From Bradyrhizobium sp. Ash2021 (GTDB lineage Bacteria > Pseudomonadota > Alphaproteobacteria > Rhizobiales > Xanthobacteraceae): 64,000 nt of DNA. The notes beneath the pieces were generated by a model. That model was given only the letters and a program-made list of their open reading frames with translations. It did no database searches and was not told where the DNA came from. Made by a program: the position numbers and the translations under genes. The stretch spans positions 5,686,501 to 5,750,500 of the forward strand of contig NZ_CP100604.1 in assembly GCF_031202265.1 (NCBI RefSeq). Reading direction: 5' to 3'. How positions within the stretch are numbered: the stretch's first letter is position 1; each line of letters opens with the position of its first letter. Below, piece by piece: positions 61,970 to 64,000 of the stretch.

Positions 61970-62983
61970 ATGAAGGCCGTCGGATACAAAAAATCGCTGC
62001 CGATCGATGCAGCGGATGCACTGATCGATTTCGAGACCGCCAAACCGGAGCCGAAGGGCCGCGACATCCGCGTCGCCGTGAAAGCGATCTCGGCCAACCC
62101 GGTCGACTACAAGGTCCGCAAGCGCGCAGCACCGCCGGAGGGCGAGACCAAGATTTTGGGCTATGACGCCGCCGGGATCGTCGATGCCGTCGGCCCCGAC
62201 GTCAGCCTCTTCAAGCCGGGCGACGAAGTGTTTTATGCCGGATCGATCCAGCGCCAGGGCACCAATTCGGAGTTTCATCTGGTCGACGAGCGCATCGTCG
62301 GCAAGAAGCCGAAATCGCTGTCGTTTGCGCAGGCGGCAGCATTGCCGCTGACCTCGATCACCGCCTGGGAATTGCTGTTCGACCGCCTCGGCGCCGTGCC
62401 GGGCAAGAGCGTGGACCCGCGCACGCTTTTGATCACCGGCGGCGCCGGCGGCGTCGGCTCGATCCTGATCCAGCTCGCGCGCCGCCTCACAGGGCTAACC
62501 GTGGTCGCCACCGCGACACGTCCGGAATCGCAAAAATGGTGCCTCGATCTCGGCGCCCATGCCGTGATCGATCACGCGAAGCCAATGAAGGAGCAAATCG
62601 AAAAACTGAAACTGCCGCCGGTCGGCCTGGTCGCCAGCCTCACCTACACCGACCAGCACTATAAGGGAATCGCCGACTTCATCGCGCCGCAGGGCAAGTT
62701 CGGTCTTATCGACGATCCCCCGGAATTCAATGTCAGCGCCTTCAAGGGCAAGGCGGTCTCGATCCACTGGGAATCCATGTTCACGCGCTCCTCGTTCCAG
62801 ACCGCAGACATGATCGGCCAGCACATGCTGCTGAACGACGTCGCCGACCTCATCGACAAGGGCGTGCTGCGCACCACGCTGGATCAGACGTTTGGCACGA
62901 TCAACGCGGCGAACCTCAAGCGCGCGCATGCGCTGCTGGAGTCGGGAAAATCGCGCGGCAAAATCGTGCTGGAGGGGTGGTGA
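61970..62983 (+). CDS. Zinc-type alcohol dehydrogenase/NADPH:quinone oxidoreductase-like
   Basis: Protein of 337 residues; the ATG at 61970 is preceded by GGAGACAGGG. MDR superfamily: GroES-like part AISANPVDYKVRKRAAPPEG and GYDAAGIVDAVG, with nucleotide-binding LLITGGAGGVGSILIQLARR. The catalytic Cys and zinc ligands of alcohol dehydrogenases are not evident in the first part, so it is probably a zinc-lacking quinone- or enone-reductase (YhdH/ZADH2 type). HxlR divergent genes of this kind often respond to electrophiles. Confidence 0.85.
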   Translation: MKAVGYKKSLPIDAADALIDFETAKPEPKGRDIRVAVKAISANPVDYKVRKRAAPPEGETKILGYDAAGIVDAVGPDVSLFKPGDEVFYAGSIQRQGTNSEFHLVDERIVGKKPKSLSFAQAAALPLTSITAWELLFDRLGAVPGKSVDPRTLLITGGAGGVGSILIQLARRLTGLTVVATATRPESQKWCLDLGAHAVIDHAKPMKEQIEKLKLPPVGLVASLTYTDQHYKGIADFIAPQGKFGLIDDPPEFNVSAFKGKAVSIHWESMFTRSSFQTADMIGQHMLLNDVADLIDKGVLRTTLDQTFGTINAANLKRAHALLESGKSRGKIVLEGW

Positions 62984-63045
62984 GCTTCTGCAACCGACGA
63001 CATAGGTAACAGTTCAGCCCGACGACATAGGTAACACAATTCTCG
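62984..63045. repeat. IS481-type element end with tandem GACGACATAGGTAAC
   Basis: CGACGACATAGGTAACAGTT and CGACGACATAGGTAACAC stand in tandem about 27 bases apart. They belong to the terminal region of the IS481-type element that continues to the right. The outer end is at about 62985-63000, directly downstream of the oxidoreductase gene. Confidence 0.6.
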
Positions 63046-64000
63046 TTTCGTTCAGGTCTGCTGTTTTTGTGGCTGTGGACCCTGTGGGCGATGCTCTTGC
63101 ATCGTCCACAAGTCCACAGGCCTGTTTGGGTTTTCGCAGGCGGTCGTCGCGGTGGGCGATCGTGCCGAGCACGATCGGGCCGTAGCAGACCGTCCATCCA
63201 GCGGCATCGTGTTCGCAGAGGCCGACCGGCTCGCCGATCAAGGCCCCGCTGATGTAGATCGTTTGGCCCTGCCATTTGATCTCGCCGTTATGACGCACCC
63301 GCCGCACTTCGCAGTCACCGTATTCCGGCTCGCGCAAGACGCCGTCGAAGCGGCGCGGCGAGGAGGTATAGTGATCGGCCGGCGTGTCATCGTCGAGCGA
63401 CTCGTGCGGACGCTGTTCGTTGTAGATGCGCTGGAAGTTCCGCAAGCGCTTGAGCTGCTCGCGCAGGCTGTGCGCCGGTGGACTGGCGGTGTCCTGCAAC
63501 AGCGTCAGATGCATCCGCTCGTGGCGGCCATTCTGCTGCGGTTTGCCGGGCGCAATCCGCTCCGGCAGCACGCCCGCCTTGATCACCTTGACCGACAGTT
63601 GCGAAAGCCCGCCGGCACCGCGCGACGCAAAGGGCGGACCGTTGTCGGAACGCAGCCGATGCGGCAGGCCGAACTCGCGGAAGGCGGCCTCCACGACCGG
63701 CCAGACGTGCGCGGTATCGGTACGCGTCATCGCCTGGCAGCGCAGCAGATACCGGCTATGGGCATCGGTCAGCGTCAGCGGTTCGCAGCATTTGCCGTCC
63801 CCCGTCATGAACCAGCCCTTGAAGTCGATGCACCACACCTCGTTGGCTGCCGTGCATTCCGCAAACGGTGCGCTCGAGGGCGGGCTGCGGCGGCGCAGCT
63901 TCCGCTTTACCGTCAATCCCTGGCGGTCGAACAAGGCTCCGATCGTGCTCGCCGCAGGCCATTCGAGCGCCGGCGCCCGACGTTCCAGAAAAGCCAGAAC
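63014..64000 (-). CDS. IS481-family transposase (partial, runs off window end)
   Basis: On the minus strand the frame is open from the window end to a stop at 63014, so the N-terminus with its helix-turn-helix is beyond the edge. The rve-type catalytic core is complete: IDFKGWFMTGDGKCCEPLTL (first Asp), RLRSDNGPPFAS (second Asp) and APGKPQQNGRHERMHLTL (Glu), then YNEQRPHESLDDDTPA, all typical of IS481-family integrases. The C-terminal region has VLREPEYGDCEVRR. It is the second partial element at a window edge. Confidence 0.9.
   Translation of the reverse strand, partial: VLAFLERRAPALEWPAASTIGALFDRQGLTVKRKLRRRSPPSSAPFAECTAANEVWCIDFKGWFMTGDGKCCEPLTLTDAHSRYLLRCQAMTRTDTAHVWPVVEAAFREFGLPHRLRSDNGPPFASRGAGGLSQLSVKVIKAGVLPERIAPGKPQQNGRHERMHLTLLQDTASPPAHSLREQLKRLRNFQRIYNEQRPHESLDDDTPADHYTSSPRRFDGVLREPEYGDCEVRRVRHNGEIKWQGQTIYISGALIGEPVGLCEHDAAGWTVCYGPIVLGTIAHRDDRLRKPKQACGLVDDARASPTGSTATKTADLNETRIVLPMSSG

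Noticed and set aside
1..64000. CRISPR array, rRNA operon, tRNA genes, phage or plasmid functions
   Set aside because: No regularly spaced direct repeats, no rRNA-like sequence, and no integrase, capsid, replication-initiation or toxin-antitoxin genes were recognised apart from the three insertion sequences.

Overview
This 64 kb window is GC-rich chromosomal DNA whose gene content and repeat families look like Bradyrhizobium or a close relative (Alphaproteobacteria, Nitrobacteraceae). The assignment rests on protein families I recognise and on several short palindromic repeats typical of that group. It does not rest on a marker gene: no rRNA, tRNA or CRISPR array was seen.

Layout. 1-1039: IS701-type transposase cut by the window edge. 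1.4-8.6 kb: small membrane or exported proteins, a DUF900 lipoprotein hydrolase, a frameshifted histidinol-phosphate aminotransferase, a VOC protein and a GrlR-like protein. 8.7-9.8 kb: a complete IS630-type element with TA duplication. 9.8-13.8 kb: a PAS/HAMP histidine kinase, a di-haem peroxidase remnant and an EamA transporter. 13.9-19.7 kb: a minus-strand block of NUDIX hydrolase, DapA-like aldolase, SDR, MaoC hydratase, DUF35 protein and thiolase, which looks like acyl-CoA chain catabolism. 20.4-21.8 kb: an overlapping DUF2945/DUF488 pair bracketed by 200-bp direct repeats. 22-30.5 kb: a MASE1 hybrid kinase, a fused indolepyruvate:ferredoxin oxidoreductase, a tri-haem cytochrome c and a TRIC-type membrane protein. 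30.6-44.7 kb: mostly small metabolic genes (PEP-mutase family, ABM and NIPSNAP proteins with a divergent ArsR regulator, hydrolases, a phosphodiesterase, cupin, VOC protein, acyl-CoA carboxylase beta chain, dienelactone-hydrolase-like and CMD-like proteins). 44.8-48.7 kb: a class D beta-lactamase, a FliK-like/FlhB-like pair and an ATP12 chaperone. 49-52.9 kb: amidohydrolase, RluA-type pseudouridine synthase, TauE/SafE transporter. 53-58.4 kb: small proteins, two of which share an upstream block, and a 1337-residue BTAD/cyclase/ATPase regulator. 58.6-61.3 kb: RarA and a Do-like protease, overlapping. 61.4-63 kb: an HxlR regulator divergent from a zinc-type oxidoreductase. 63 kb to the end: IS481-type transposase cut by the edge.

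How it fits together. Several gene sets are translationally coupled by 1-4 base overlaps (thiolase/DUF35, DUF2945/DUF488, FliK-like/FlhB-like, protease/RarA). Two regulators sit divergent to their probable targets (ArsR-type at 32.9 kb, HxlR-type at 61.8 kb). At least a dozen dispersed palindromic repeats fill the gaps. Four genes look broken by frameshift or stop; these could be real decay or sequencing errors. I found no phage, plasmid or defence system. The most unusual items are the BTAD/cyclase fusion with a replaced metal-binding aspartate, the repeat-flanked DUF488 cassette, and the duplicated upstream block before two small genes.
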